A stretch of DNA of 64,000 nucleotides from Bacillota bacterium (GCA_021770445.1 JAETQY010000001.1:62001-126000), one strand, 5' to 3'; counted from the first letter of the stretch, positions 27,022-35,231 are shown. The notes: generated from the letters alone by a model not told the origin. A program made the numbers and translations.

Positions 27022-28257
27022 TTGGACCGGATCATTTTTCACTGCGATTTGAACAGCTTTTACGCCTCGGTGGAGCTGCTGTCCCATCCGGAGCTGCGCC
27101 ACCTGCCCGTGGCGGTGTGCGGCGACCCGGCCAGCCGCCATGGCATCATCCTGGCCAAAAACGAGCCCGCCAAGGCCTTTCAGGTCAAGACAGCGGAGAC
27201 TATCTGGCAGGCCAAGAAGAAGTGCCCAGCCCTAGTTCTCCTCCCCGCCCACCACGGGCTGTACCGGGACTTTTCCCGTAAAGTAAATTCCCTTTATCAG
27301 GAGTACACCGACCTGGTAGAGCCCTTCGGCATCGACGAGAGCTGGCTGGACGTGACCGGCACCCTCCATCTGTTCGGCGGGGACGGGGCCGCCCTGGCCG
27401 ACCGCCTGCGGGAGGAGGTGCGCAGCCGGTTCGGGCTGACCATTTCGGTGGGGGTGTCCTTCAACAAAGTGTTCGCCAAGCTAGGCAGCGACTACAAAAA
27501 GCCGGACGCCACCACTGTCATCACCCGGGAAAACTTTCGAGAGATTGTCTGGCCCCTCCCGGTGACCGATCTGCTCTACGTGGGCCGGGCGGCGGCCCAA
27601 ACCTTCCAGAAATTCGGCATCCGCACCATCGGTGATCTGGCCGCCTTCGACCGGGAGCAGCTGTTCCGGCTGCTAGGAAAAAACGGCGTACAGCTTCACG
27701 ACTTCGCCAGCGGCGAGGACCGCTCCCCCGTGACCCCCGCCGGTCAGTATACGCCCCCCAAGTCCATCGGGAACGGGTACACCTTTCCCGATGACCTCCA
27801 GGGCCGGGAGGAGATCCGGGCGGGAGTCGCCCAGCTGGCCGACCAGGTAGCGGTCCGCCTGCGCAAGCACGGCATGAAATGTCAAGGGGTTTCCCTTGCC
27901 ATTCGGGACCCCAATTTTCGGGACATCAGCCGACAAACCCGTCTGGAAGTGCCCACCGACCTGGCCCGGGAGCTGACCCAGGTAGCCATGGAATTGGCGG
28001 ACGGCTGCTGGAACATGTCCAGCCCAGTGCGGGCCCTGACGGTGACCGCAATCTATCTCATCCCTGCCGGAGAGGTAGGGACCCAACTGGATCTGTTCTC
28101 TGGCGGACAGGAGGAAAAGCGCCGCCGGCTGGAGCGGCTGGAGGGTGCGTTGGACGCCATCCGGGCCAAGTACGGCCCTGGAGCTATTTCCCCCGCCTCC
28201 ACGCCTCGGGACCCTGGCCAGGAGCGCCACGCCCCGCCGCCCGGGGGACGGGGGTGA
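27022..28257 (+). CDS. dinB: DNA polymerase IV (Y family)
   Basis: Error-prone translesion polymerase, 411 residues. FHCDLNSFYASVE is the first catalytic motif, IDESWLDVT the second acidic pair, and SVGVSFNKVFAKLGSDYKKPDAT the finger/palm region; helix-hairpin-helix and little-finger domains follow. I prefer TTG 27022 because AAGGGGG (27007-27013) is eight bases ahead, and because the family normally starts MDRxI. GTG 27013 is the alternative. A classic beta-clamp peptide could be QLDLFSGG near residue 355. The tail is proline-rich. Confidence 0.94.
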   Translation: MDRIIFHCDLNSFYASVELLSHPELRHLPVAVCGDPASRHGIILAKNEPAKAFQVKTAETIWQAKKKCPALVLLPAHHGLYRDFSRKVNSLYQEYTDLVEPFGIDESWLDVTGTLHLFGGDGAALADRLREEVRSRFGLTISVGVSFNKVFAKLGSDYKKPDATTVITRENFREIVWPLPVTDLLYVGRAAAQTFQKFGIRTIGDLAAFDREQLFRLLGKNGVQLHDFASGEDRSPVTPAGQYTPPKSIGNGYTFPDDLQGREEIRAGVAQLADQVAVRLRKHGMKCQGVSLAIRDPNFRDISRQTRLEVPTDLARELTQVAMELADGCWNMSSPVRALTVTAIYLIPAGEVGTQLDLFSGGQEEKRRRLERLEGALDAIRAKYGPGAISPASTPRDPGQERHAPPPGGRG

Positions 28258-28500
28258 CGGGTGTTCTTTCCTTTTTGCAAAAAGGAAAGAACCAAAGGAA
28301 AAACTTTTGGGAAAAACTGCGTTTTTCCTCTTCGTGAACAGAGGGCTTTCAGGTTTAACAGAGAAAAAACGAAGTTTTTTCCAAAGTTCTTTTTGCCTCT
28401 TTTTCCCCTTCGAGGACCTGAAACTCTAAAGCTCATGCTTCGCATTCGCTAAGAGGTTTCACGTCTTTCAAGAAAAAGAGGAGCGTCCCCCCGTACTGCG
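28258..28500. repeat. palindrome-rich intergenic region
   Basis: It begins with a perfect 30-bp palindrome without a loop (28263-28292, arm GTTCTTTCCTTTTTG). A hairpin GAAAAAAC/GTTTTTTC lies at about 28363-28381, and purine/pyrimidine-biased stretches carry near-repeats of AAAACTTTTGG and CCAAAGTTC. The first palindrome may end dinB. No gene is visible. It looks like an interspersed repeat cluster. Confidence 0.6.
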
Positions 28501-28542
28501 CAGCGTTGCGGCCGCATAAGCTGGGGCATGGAGGTGTTGTCC

Positions 28543-29571
28543 ATGCCCCTGTCTTTTTTTGACTTTTTGGCCCAGCTGGGCAGGAACCCCGCCCTGTTTG
28601 GTACGGTCTTCCTCACCCTGGCCGTCCTGCTGGTGAACGGCTGGACCGACGCTCCCAACGCCATCGCCGGGGCGGTGGTAACGGGGGCTCTCCCCTTCCG
28701 GCCAGCGGTGCTGCTAGCGGCGGTGTGCAACTTTTTGGGTGTACTGTGCGTCACCTCGATAAACGCATCGGTGGCGGAGACGGTGTACTCCATCGCCTCC
28801 TTCGGAGGCGGGTCAAAGGCCGCCCTCACCGCTCTGTGCGCCGCCATGACGGCCATTGTGCTCTGGGCGGGGCTGGCCTGGTGCTTCGGCATCCCCACCA
28901 GTGAGAGCCACGCCCTGGTGGCCGGCATCTCGGGGGCGGCGGCGGCGCTGGAGGGCTCCCTCTCCTGCATTCGTTGGGACTGCTGGGCTAAGGTGTTGCT
29001 GGGCTTGATTATGTCAACTATCGCCGGATTTTGGGCGGGGCGTTGGGCTCTGAGGCGCCTGAAAGCTGTAAAGCTGTCTGACCGTACATTCCTTTTAGCA
29101 CAGCTTCCCGGGGCGGCAGCGACCGCCTTTCTCCACGGGGCCCAGGACGGCCAGAAGTTTATCGGCGTCTTTCTCCTGGGGACTGCCCTGGCCCAGGGCC
29201 GGGCCGACGAGGGCACTTTTGTAATCCCCCTGTGGCTCATGGGGCTGTGCGCCCTATTCATGGCGCTGGGCACCTTGATGGGTGGAAAGCGGATCATCGA
29301 CACAGTGGGCCGGGAGATGGTATCCCTGGGACCCCGGGAGGGTCTGGCCGCCGACCTGGGCAACATCGCCTGCCTGTTCGGAGCCACACTCCTGGGTCTG
29401 CCCGTCTCCACCACCCACACCCGCACCTCCGCCCTGCTGGGGGTGGGCTCCGCCGGGGAGAACCACCCCCACTGGGCTACCGCCGGGAAGGTCGCCCTGG
29501 CCTGGCTGCTCACCTTTCCGGGGTGCATGGCCATCGGCTACTGGATGGCCAGAGTGTTTCTGGCGGTATAG
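28543..29571 (+). CDS. inorganic phosphate transporter, PiT family
   Basis: A 342-residue low-affinity phosphate:cation symporter with about ten membrane helices. The two inverted PiT repeats are recognised by NGWTDAPNAIAGAVVTGAL (N-terminal GANDxxN-like signature), GIPTSESHALVAG, and the C-terminal GLPVSTTHTRTSALLGVG block. ATG 28543 has GAGGTG six bases ahead; ATG 28528 in frame is possible. No PhoU-like gene sits beside it. It is followed by a ZIP metal transporter. Confidence 0.92.
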   Translation: MPLSFFDFLAQLGRNPALFGTVFLTLAVLLVNGWTDAPNAIAGAVVTGALPFRPAVLLAAVCNFLGVLCVTSINASVAETVYSIASFGGGSKAALTALCAAMTAIVLWAGLAWCFGIPTSESHALVAGISGAAAALEGSLSCIRWDCWAKVLLGLIMSTIAGFWAGRWALRRLKAVKLSDRTFLLAQLPGAAATAFLHGAQDGQKFIGVFLLGTALAQGRADEGTFVIPLWLMGLCALFMALGTLMGGKRIIDTVGREMVSLGPREGLAADLGNIACLFGATLLGLPVSTTHTRTSALLGVGSAGENHPHWATAGKVALAWLLTFPGCMAIGYWMARVFLAV

Positions 29572-29665
29572 AGGCGCACCCTCTCCCCCGCCCCAGCATA
29601 GCCTAATCTGGAAGCAACCGTACAGGTGCTCAGCCTGCGAGTCTTTCAGAAAGGGTTCTTACATC

Positions 29666-30448
29666 GTGTTACAGGCACTTACCTGGGCCGCCGCCGGCAC
29701 GGGCTTCACCGCCCTGATGACCGCCGCCGGGGCCGCCGTGGTCTTTTTGTTCCGCAAGAAAAACTCCCAGACCCTCCACCGGGTGATGCTGGGCTTCGCC
29801 GCCGGGGTGATGATCGCGGCCAGCATGTGGTCGCTGCTCATTCCCGCCATCGAGAAGGCGGAAGAGCTGGGCCAGCCCGCCTGGCTGCCCGCCGCGGGCG
29901 GGTCCGTCCTGGGCATCAGCTTTCTATTGCTGATGGACTTCCTCCTGCCCCACTTTGGGCCGGAGTCCTTTCACCGGGGGACCAGTCCCAGCCGAACGGC
30001 CCTGCTGGTGCTGGCCGTCACCCTCCACAACATCCCAGAGGGGATGGCGGTAGGGGTGTCCTTCGCCTTGGCCGCCCAGAACGGCGACGCCGCTCTCCTC
30101 ACCGCCTCCACCGCCCTGGCCATTGGCATCGGCATCCAGAACTTCCCCGAGGGGGCGGCTATCTCTCTGCCTCTCTATCAGGAGGGGATGGGCAAGGGAA
30201 AGGCCTTTCTCATCGGAGCCGCCTCCGGGTTGGTGGAGCCCGTCTTTGCCCTGATCACCGTACTGGTGGCCGGAACAGTACAGCTGGTCCTGCCCTGGCT
30301 GCTGTCCTTCGCCGCCGGAGCTATGCTCTATGTGGTGGTGGAGGAGCTCATTCCAGAAGCCAACCTGTCCCAGGGAGGCCACTCGGGCACCCTGGGGGTC
30401 ATGGCAGGCTTTTTGATGATGATGATTTTAGATGTGGCATTAGGTTGA
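29666..30448 (+). CDS. ZIP family metal transporter
   Basis: A 260-residue, eight-helix divalent metal importer (zinc or iron type). The metal-site helices are seen as LAVTLHNIPEGMAVGVSF (H-N-x-P-E-G) in TM4 and GIGIQNFPEGAAISLPL in TM5, with VVVEELIPEA in the last third. The GTG at 29666 gives a good N-terminus (VLQALTWAAAGTG) with AGAAAGGG about ten bases ahead; no ATG is available. It lies 94 bases after the PiT gene; a joint role is not clear. Confidence 0.9.
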   Translation: MLQALTWAAAGTGFTALMTAAGAAVVFLFRKKNSQTLHRVMLGFAAGVMIAASMWSLLIPAIEKAEELGQPAWLPAAGGSVLGISFLLLMDFLLPHFGPESFHRGTSPSRTALLVLAVTLHNIPEGMAVGVSFALAAQNGDAALLTASTALAIGIGIQNFPEGAAISLPLYQEGMGKGKAFLIGAASGLVEPVFALITVLVAGTVQLVLPWLLSFAAGAMLYVVVEELIPEANLSQGGHSGTLGVMAGFLMMMILDVALG

Positions 30449-30450
30449 CA

Positions 30451-30485
30451 TAAGACCGCTCCGGATTATTCCGGAGCGGCCTTTA
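30451..30485. terminator. bidirectional terminator after ZIP gene
   Basis: CCGCTCCGG and CCGGAGCGG arms (30455-30463 and 30470-30478) with an ATTATT loop; the convergent XRE gene ends within it. Confidence 0.85.
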
Positions 30486-30797
30486 CTTTGCCGTTTTTAA
30501 TTTTTTGACCAGTTGTTCTACCAGCAGCTTATCCTCGGGGCTCAGTGTTACCCATTCGTTGAAGAGCTTTTGCTGCTCCGGCGTTAGCTGTACCAGCTCG
30601 CCGTCAGCGAAAAATTGGCTGAGGGTGATTCCCAGTCCCTTACAGATCATTTCCAAAGTGGGAATAGTCGGCTCATTACATCTATTGAAGAGGTTAGAGA
30701 TTGTAGACTGAGGCAGACCGGATTCTTTTGCCAATCTATAAGCTGTCCAGTGTCGTTCATCCAGCAGATTTTTGATACGCTCAAGGGCATCCAACAT
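30483..30797 (-). CDS. XRE-family DNA-binding protein
   Basis: A 104-residue regulator. Residues 5-60 form a helix-turn-helix (WTAYRLAKESGLPQSTISNLF, then PTIPTLEMICKGLGITLSQFF). The C-terminal LTPEQQKLFNEWVTLSPEDK helix is common in this subgroup. ATG 30797 has GGGAG eight bases ahead; GTG 30803 is the alternative. It is divergent from the small gene at 30919, with direct repeats in between that could be its operator. Confidence 0.88.
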   Translation of the reverse strand: MLDALERIKNLLDERHWTAYRLAKESGLPQSTISNLFNRCNEPTIPTLEMICKGLGITLSQFFADGELVQLTPEQQKLFNEWVTLSPEDKLLVEQLVKKLKTAK

Positions 30798-30832
30798 AAT
30801 CACTCTCCCTTGGGTTTATCATAATATTCAAT

Positions 30833-30887
30833 TGAGTTATATTGTACAACCAATAGGTGTTGACAAATAACCAATATGAGTTATATT
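30833..30887. promoter_or_regulatory. direct-repeat operator candidate and promoter
   Basis: The 11-mer TGAGTTATATT occurs at 30833-30843 and again at 30877-30887, 44 bp apart. A CAACCAAT/TAACCAAT pair lies between them, 22 bp apart (two helical turns). TTGACA (30860-30865), a 16-bp spacer and TATATT (30882-30887) give a promoter for the + strand gene that overlaps the second repeat. It is a likely binding region for the adjacent XRE protein. Confidence 0.6.
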
Positions 30888-30918
30888 AGATTTACCATAC
30901 TCAAGAGGAGCGATATAT

Positions 30919-31137
30919 ATGACACAACAAGAGAGAGAAAGGATTCTGGAGCTGGGGCAGGAATTGACTACCCTAGGGGCTGAGTTTCGGATTGCACAGA
31001 TTGGTCTGGAAAAGCTGGTGGCGGAACACGGGCTGGGCTCCCCGGAGGCGGCGGAGGCCTCTGATCTCTGCGGTGTGCTGGCTCTGCGCTTCTCAAAAGC
31101 GGAGGAGGAATATTTATCCCTCACATCTCCTTCCTGA
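30919..31137 (+). CDS. 72-residue hypothetical protein
   Basis: A short acidic, mostly helical protein (ERERILELGQELTTLGAEFR, then EAAEASDLCGVLALRFSKAEEEYL); it looks like an Spo0E-like length but lacks a clear SxxxD motif. ATG has a good GAGGAG site and a promoter upstream. Its last 17 bases overlap the 3' end of sigG on the other strand. Divergent from an XRE regulator with shared operator repeats. I do not recognise it. Confidence 0.6.
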   Translation: MTQQERERILELGQELTTLGAEFRIAQIGLEKLVAEHGLGSPEAAEASDLCGVLALRFSKAEEEYLSLTSPS

Positions 31138-31891
31138 TCTGCCGCAAGGCGTTCTTCTCCAGCCGGGACACCTGAGCCTGGGAGATACCGATCTCGGCGG
31201 ACACCTCCATCTGGGTCTTGCCCTGGAAGAAGCGCATGGAGAGAATTTTCCGCTCCCGCTCGGTGAGGTGGCTCACCGCCTCCTTCAGGGCGATGCGCTC
31301 CACCCACATCTCGTCGTTATTTTTGTTGTCCTTCACCTGGTCCATGACGCACACCGTGTCCCCGCTGTCGGAGTAGACCGGCTCGTAGAGGGACACCGGC
31401 TCCAGGATGGCGTCCAGGGCGATCACTACGTCCTCCCGCTTGATATCCAGAATTTTGGCGATCTCCTCGATGGTGGGCTCCTTCTGGTGCTGGGCCATGT
31501 AGGCCTCCTTGGCCTGGAGGACCTTGTAGGCGGTGTCCCGCATGGCCCGGGACACCCGCATGGTGCTGTTGTCCCGGAGGTAGCGGCGAATTTCCCCTAC
31601 GATCATGGGCACGCCGTAGGTGGAGAATTTCACATCCAGGTCGGTGTTGAAGTTGTCGATGGCCTTGATGAGGCCGATGCACCCCACCTGAAACAGGTCG
31701 TCGGCGTTCTCCCCCCGGTTGGAGAACCGCTGGATCACCGACAGCACCAGCCGCAGGTTGCCTGCGATCAGCTCCTCCCGGGCTTGCTTGTCCCCCGCCT
31801 TGGCCTTGAGAAGGAGCTCCTGGGTCTCGCTGCTTTTCAGCACTTTCAGCTTGGCGGTGTTTACCCCGCATATCTCGACCTTATGCTGCAT
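31121..31891 (-). CDS. sigG: sporulation sigma factor SigG
   Basis: RNA polymerase sigma-G, active in the forespore after engulfment; 256 residues. Region 2 has NLRLVLSVIQRF, DLFQVGCIGLIKAIDNFNT and FSTYGVPMIVGEIRRYLRD. Region 3 follows, then region 4 with LTERERKILSMRFF and the helix-turn-helix EIGISQAQVSRLEK. The N-terminal KVEICGVNTAKLKVL block is specific for SigG. The usual spoIIGA-sigE genes are not upstream here. Its ribosome site is buried in a long hairpin (31895-31946). Confidence 0.97.
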   Translation of the reverse strand: MQHKVEICGVNTAKLKVLKSSETQELLLKAKAGDKQAREELIAGNLRLVLSVIQRFSNRGENADDLFQVGCIGLIKAIDNFNTDLDVKFSTYGVPMIVGEIRRYLRDNSTMRVSRAMRDTAYKVLQAKEAYMAQHQKEPTIEEIAKILDIKREDVVIALDAILEPVSLYEPVYSDSGDTVCVMDQVKDNKNNDEMWVERIALKEAVSHLTERERKILSMRFFQGKTQMEVSAEIGISQAQVSRLEKNALRQIRKEM

Positions 31892-31894
31892 GAT

Positions 31895-31946
31895 AAAGAC
31901 CTCCCGCCCGGTATACTGTTTCCAGTATTTCCGGGGGGAGGTCTTT
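31895..31946 (-). promoter_or_regulatory. leader hairpin that covers the sigG ribosome-binding site
   Basis: Arms pair over 11 bp (31895-31905 with 31936-31946), then 5 bp (31907-31911 with 31131-type partner 31931-31935) and 6 bp (31913-31918 with 31923-31928) around a 4-base loop. On the minus strand the 3' arm contains GGGAGGTC, the only ribosome site for the sigG ATG four bases on. A similar leader hairpin tunes sigG translation in B. subtilis. Confidence 0.85.
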
Positions 31947-32002
31947 CATACGGCGGCGGACCGCCCTAAATTTTTTATCGTCAGACAGCTTTCGATGGAT
32001 TT

Positions 32003-32782
32003 TTAGGGCTGTACCCGCTTCTTGCGCTTCAGGAGGAGGAAGACCGTCACCGCCGCCACGCCCACTACCAGGACGGCGGCAATGAGGAGGGCGGGCGGTC
32101 CCGCCGTGACGGTTTCGCTGCCCCGCAGCTGGGCCGCCGAGGGGGCCACAGGCATGATCTCAGTGTCCAGCCCCTGGTTCATGGGATCGTCCAGGCAGAT
32201 CCAATAATCCCGGATCCCCATGTAGTAGCCCACATAGCCCCAGCGCAGACCGCTGCCGTCGGTGTAGACCTGGGTGAACATCTCGTCAAAACGCTGATAC
32301 TCCGGCTCCTCCTCCAGGGTGGACCCCGCCGGACCGTTGGGGTAGTTGTAGAGCACCGCCTCGTGGAAGTCCACCGGGACGGGCTGGGTCTCCTCGATCT
32401 CCCCGGCGTGGTCCTCCATAAACTGCTTGCTGTCGTAGACCAGGGACACATCGTCCATGGGCACCCAGCCCTCCGGCCGGTCATCGTCCCAGCGGACCAG
32501 ATAGCCCCAGGTGGTGCCCTTCCCCTCCCAGGTGAACTGGATGCCCACCCGGAGCCCGTTGTCCAGAGTGAGCTTGTTCATCCCGCCGGGGGCGGTAAAG
32601 ACGGTCACCTTGCCGTCGTACCCCGCCAGTACATAGTCCCGGCCCACATAGGTGCACGCCCCCATGTGGCTCCTATAAAAGGAGTCGTCGGGCTCCCAGA
32701 TGGAGTCGGCGGAGGCGGGGAGCGTCAGGGCCAGGACGGCCAGCGCGGCCAGGAACAGCGTGAGAATCTTTCGTTTCATCAT
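32003..32782 (-). CDS. secreted, C-terminally anchored protein of unknown function
   Basis: A 259-residue protein. A signal peptide (KRKILTLFLAALAVLALTLPASA, cleavage near residue 25) is followed by an extracellular part of about 190 residues with aromatic-rich stretches (GTTWGYLVRWDDD, GLRWGYVGYYMGIRDYWICL) that suggest SH3-like modules, as VPMDDVSLVY often closes such a domain. A C-terminal helix (PALLIAAVLVVGVAAVTVFLLL) and a basic KRKKR end anchor it. No family recognised. It is 112 bases ahead of sigG on the same strand. Confidence 0.7.
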   Translation of the reverse strand: MMKRKILTLFLAALAVLALTLPASADSIWEPDDSFYRSHMGACTYVGRDYVLAGYDGKVTVFTAPGGMNKLTLDNGLRVGIQFTWEGKGTTWGYLVRWDDDRPEGWVPMDDVSLVYDSKQFMEDHAGEIEETQPVPVDFHEAVLYNYPNGPAGSTLEEEPEYQRFDEMFTQVYTDGSGLRWGYVGYYMGIRDYWICLDDPMNQGLDTEIMPVAPSAAQLRGSETVTAGPPALLIAAVLVVGVAAVTVFLLLKRKKRVQP

Positions 32783-32792
32783 GATACCCCTT

Positions 32793-33116
32793 TCAAATCA
32801 TCAGTCCGGAGAGAAAAGAAACTGCGTTCGCGCACAGAGAGAAGGCCCAGGGGCGAGAAATCTGGCTGCGGCGGTGGTAGATGACCCCCTCTGTCCCCAC
32901 CGCCCACAGCTCCAGGGCCAGGGTGGCGGCCAGCAGGTATTTGGGGAAATACCAGGCGGCAGCGTGGTGGCACAGCACCACGATGGGGTTGGTGAGCAGG
33001 TTGGCCAGGGCCACCGCTGGCAGGTCGGACCGCTCCACCCGCCAGATCAAGGCGAAGACCAGCTCCAGCGCCAGGGTCAGCCCCAGGGAGACCGCCAGCG
33101 AGAGGAACAGCTCCAT
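32793..33116 (-). CDS. small membrane protein coupled to MFS gene
   Basis: A 107-residue protein with three or four membrane helices (LFLSLAVSLGLTLALELVFALIW, ALANLLTNPIVVLCHHAAAW, YLLAATLALELWAVGTEGVIY). LTNPIV resembles a motif in small uncharacterised membrane proteins. Its ATG overlaps the stop of the MFS gene (ATGA), so the two are translated together. Unknown role. Confidence 0.7.
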   Translation of the reverse strand: MELFLSLAVSLGLTLALELVFALIWRVERSDLPAVALANLLTNPIVVLCHHAAAWYFPKYLLAATLALELWAVGTEGVIYHRRSQISRPWAFSLCANAVSFLSGLMI

Positions 33117-34105
33117 CACAGCCGCCCCCGTTTCAGCCCCAGGACCAGCAGCACCAGGGAGCACAGCGCCCCGGCGGCGTAGCCGATCCCGCCGGTGAGC
33201 AGGGCGGGCCAGCCCAGCCAGGGGGGCAGAAAGCCCAGGAACAGGGCGAAGGTCAGCGTCCCGAAGGCAAAGCCCGGGGGGAGCAGCCTTGCCGCCGCCC
33301 ACAGGGTGATAGGCATGGTCATGTTGAAGAGAAAGACCGCCGCCGTCCCCGCCCAGGGGGAGCTACTCAGGCAGAAGAGAAGGGCCGCTAGCCCCAAAGA
33401 AAACATTGCCGCCCGGACCATGCCCAGCCGGTCTCCCAAAAAGCCCCCGGCCGCCTTGCCCAGCACCAGGGCGCAGGTCAGGGCCAGGGCCCAGCCCCCG
33501 GTCTTCCAGGGGAAGGACAGCACCATCCCCAGGTAGGACCGCAGCACCACCACCAGGAAGCAGCAGACCAGCACAGGCAGAGCGTTTCGATCCGGGGCAG
33601 GCGGCTCCTCTGGGGGCACGGTCTCCCCTCCCCGGCGCTCCAGGAGAAGGAGGGCCAGGGCGAAAAGAACCAGTCCCACGGCGGCGGCCCAGCCCGGAAA
33701 GCCGTCCCGCCGCCCCAACAGGGTGCCGAAGTAGATACCAAAGGCCCCGGGGGAGACGAATATCCCCAGAGGGGCGGCCCGGTCTCCCCCGTCCCGGAGG
33801 ATCGCAACCCCGCCGCCCACATGGAAGCAGGCGTTTCCCAGCCCCGCCGTCACCGCGGCGGCAATGGGGAGGGGCGCCAGCCCCCAGCCCGCCGTCACCA
33901 GTCCGCAGCCCAGGGCGGCCAGCAGTCCCTGACGCCCCATCCGGTCGGCCAGCAGGCCAATGGGCATCTGCAGGGCAAAGGCGCAGAAGTTATAGAGCAG
34001 GGCGCACAGGGCCCACTCCCCCGTCCCGGAAATGTGGGAGAACATCAGCAGGGCGCAGGAAAAGTCCACCCAGAAGTGCCCGACAGAATAGACACATAGC
34101 CGCAC
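33116..34105 (-). CDS. MFS transporter
   Basis: A major facilitator protein of about 329 residues with 10-12 helices. The loop after TM2 reads GLLADRMGRQGLLAALG (the MFS GxxxDRxGRR motif), and a second copy GFLGDRLGMVRAAMF opens the C-terminal half. I prefer GTG 34105 (VRLCVYSVGHFWVDF) with a GGGGGGA site; the frame goes back to 34171. It is shorter than most MFS proteins. Substrate unknown. Coupled to the 107-residue membrane protein. Confidence 0.82.
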   Translation of the reverse strand: MRLCVYSVGHFWVDFSCALLMFSHISGTGEWALCALLYNFCAFALQMPIGLLADRMGRQGLLAALGCGLVTAGWGLAPLPIAAAVTAGLGNACFHVGGGVAILRDGGDRAAPLGIFVSPGAFGIYFGTLLGRRDGFPGWAAAVGLVLFALALLLLERRGGETVPPEEPPAPDRNALPVLVCCFLVVVLRSYLGMVLSFPWKTGGWALALTCALVLGKAAGGFLGDRLGMVRAAMFSLGLAALLFCLSSSPWAGTAAVFLFNMTMPITLWAAARLLPPGFAFGTLTFALFLGFLPPWLGWPALLTGGIGYAAGALCSLVLLVLGLKRGRL

Positions 34106-34180
34106 CAGTTTCCCCCCCTTCCCCGTTTGTCTCTCATCTGTATAGACGCAAAAAAGAGCCCAAGGTTGCACAAAAAATTT

Positions 34181-34621
34181 TTATTCAAACAACCAGGCCT
34201 GGAGGTGTTCCTCATCCATGACCTCGATCCCGGCGTCGGCCAGCATACGGGCGGCCACCCCCCAACCAGAGACCACGGTGTGGGTGAAGGTGCCGTCGTA
34301 GACCTCTCCACAGCCGCAGGAGGGAGACCTGGCCTTCAAAATGGCTATGGTACAATCGTTTTCCCGGGCAATTTCCACCGCCCGCTCCGCCCCTGAGCGG
34401 TAGGCGGCGGTGACGTCCCGGCCGTCTTGGGTCAGGACCCGGCCGTCGGGCTGGAGTTCGGCGGGTGAACGGGGGACATCCAGCCCGCCCAGCACCTCGG
34501 GACAGACGGGGATCAGGTTGTGTCCCGCCCGGTGGAGCTCAATGATCTGCCGGTCCAGGCGGCTCTGTCCGTCATACCGGCATGGCTCTCCTAAAAAGCA
34601 GTGGCTGACTAAAATATTCAT
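34181..34621 (-). CDS. DUF523 domain protein
   Basis: A 146-residue protein, typical DUF523: VSHCFLGEPCRYDGQS at the N-terminus, VCPEVLGGLDVPRSPAEL and the C-terminal ILKARSPSCGCGEVYDGTFT. Conserved cysteines (C7, C14, those in the SPSCGCG block) suggest metal or cluster binding. Function is not established; related proteins act in 2-thiouracil breakdown. It starts one base after the DUF3795 stop, so they form an operon. Confidence 0.9.
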   Translation of the reverse strand: MNILVSHCFLGEPCRYDGQSRLDRQIIELHRAGHNLIPVCPEVLGGLDVPRSPAELQPDGRVLTQDGRDVTAAYRSGAERAVEIARENDCTIAILKARSPSCGCGEVYDGTFTHTVVSGWGVAARMLADAGIEVMDEEHLQAWLFE

Positions 34622-34622
34622 A

Positions 34623-35177
34623 CTACTTCTCCTTTGGCTTTTTGTTCAGCTTCAGCGTGACCCCGTCGGCCTCCGCCGCTTTCTTCAGAATACCAACCGC
34701 TGTAATGGCTTTTTCCCTTACGGGTTTGTCCGCTGGGACAGACGCCTGTATCTCCTCAAAGGCCCGCCGCAGGTCGTCCAGCTCCAGCAGATAGACAGCA
34801 AGAATATAGAAGCTCTTTCGCCGGCCGTCGTTATAGCCGGCCAGCAGCCGGTCCAGGATAAACCGGCGCTCCTTGAGCTGTGTGATGTAAGCCTCAAGAC
34901 CCAGCTCCTCCGCCCGCTCTAGGTCCCAGAGCATACGGCTGTGGGGCAGGAAGGAGTCGTACTCCATCATCTTCTCATACCGCTCACAGGGAAACCGGCC
35001 GCACTGGCTGCAAAACTCCCCCACGCCCTGCTCCACGGCGCACCGGGCAATGGCGCAGCTCTGATTTCCCTCTCCCCCGCCGCAGCCAGGGCAGTATCCG
35101 CCCAGGCTCATGGGGCAGAGCAGACAGTTCAGGCCGCATTGAGAGAACTGGAGCTGATCTCTGTGAAAGTCCTTCAT
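34623..35177 (-). CDS. DUF3795 domain protein
   Basis: A 184-residue cysteine-rich protein: CGLNCLLCPMSLGGYCPGCGGG at residue 14 on, then CAIARCAVEQGVGEFCSQCGRFPC, which may bind zinc or an iron-sulfur cluster. The C-terminal half is helical (LERAEELGLEAYITQLKERR). Uncharacterised family, frequent in anaerobes. The ATG has AGGAGGA ahead. It is followed immediately by the DUF523 gene. Confidence 0.85.
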   Translation of the reverse strand: MKDFHRDQLQFSQCGLNCLLCPMSLGGYCPGCGGGEGNQSCAIARCAVEQGVGEFCSQCGRFPCERYEKMMEYDSFLPHSRMLWDLERAEELGLEAYITQLKERRFILDRLLAGYNDGRRKSFYILAVYLLELDDLRRAFEEIQASVPADKPVREKAITAVGILKKAAEADGVTLKLNKKPKEK

Positions 35178-35187
35178 GGCATCCTCC

Positions 35188-35222
35188 TATAAAAAACGGC
35201 CCGCCGGTTGGCGGGCCGCTGT
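35188..35222 (-). terminator. intrinsic terminator of ireB
   Basis: A 9-bp stem (35197-35205 with 35210-35218; arm CGGCCCGCC) and six T on the minus strand. Confidence 0.9.
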
Positions 35223-35231
35223 GGGTACAAT

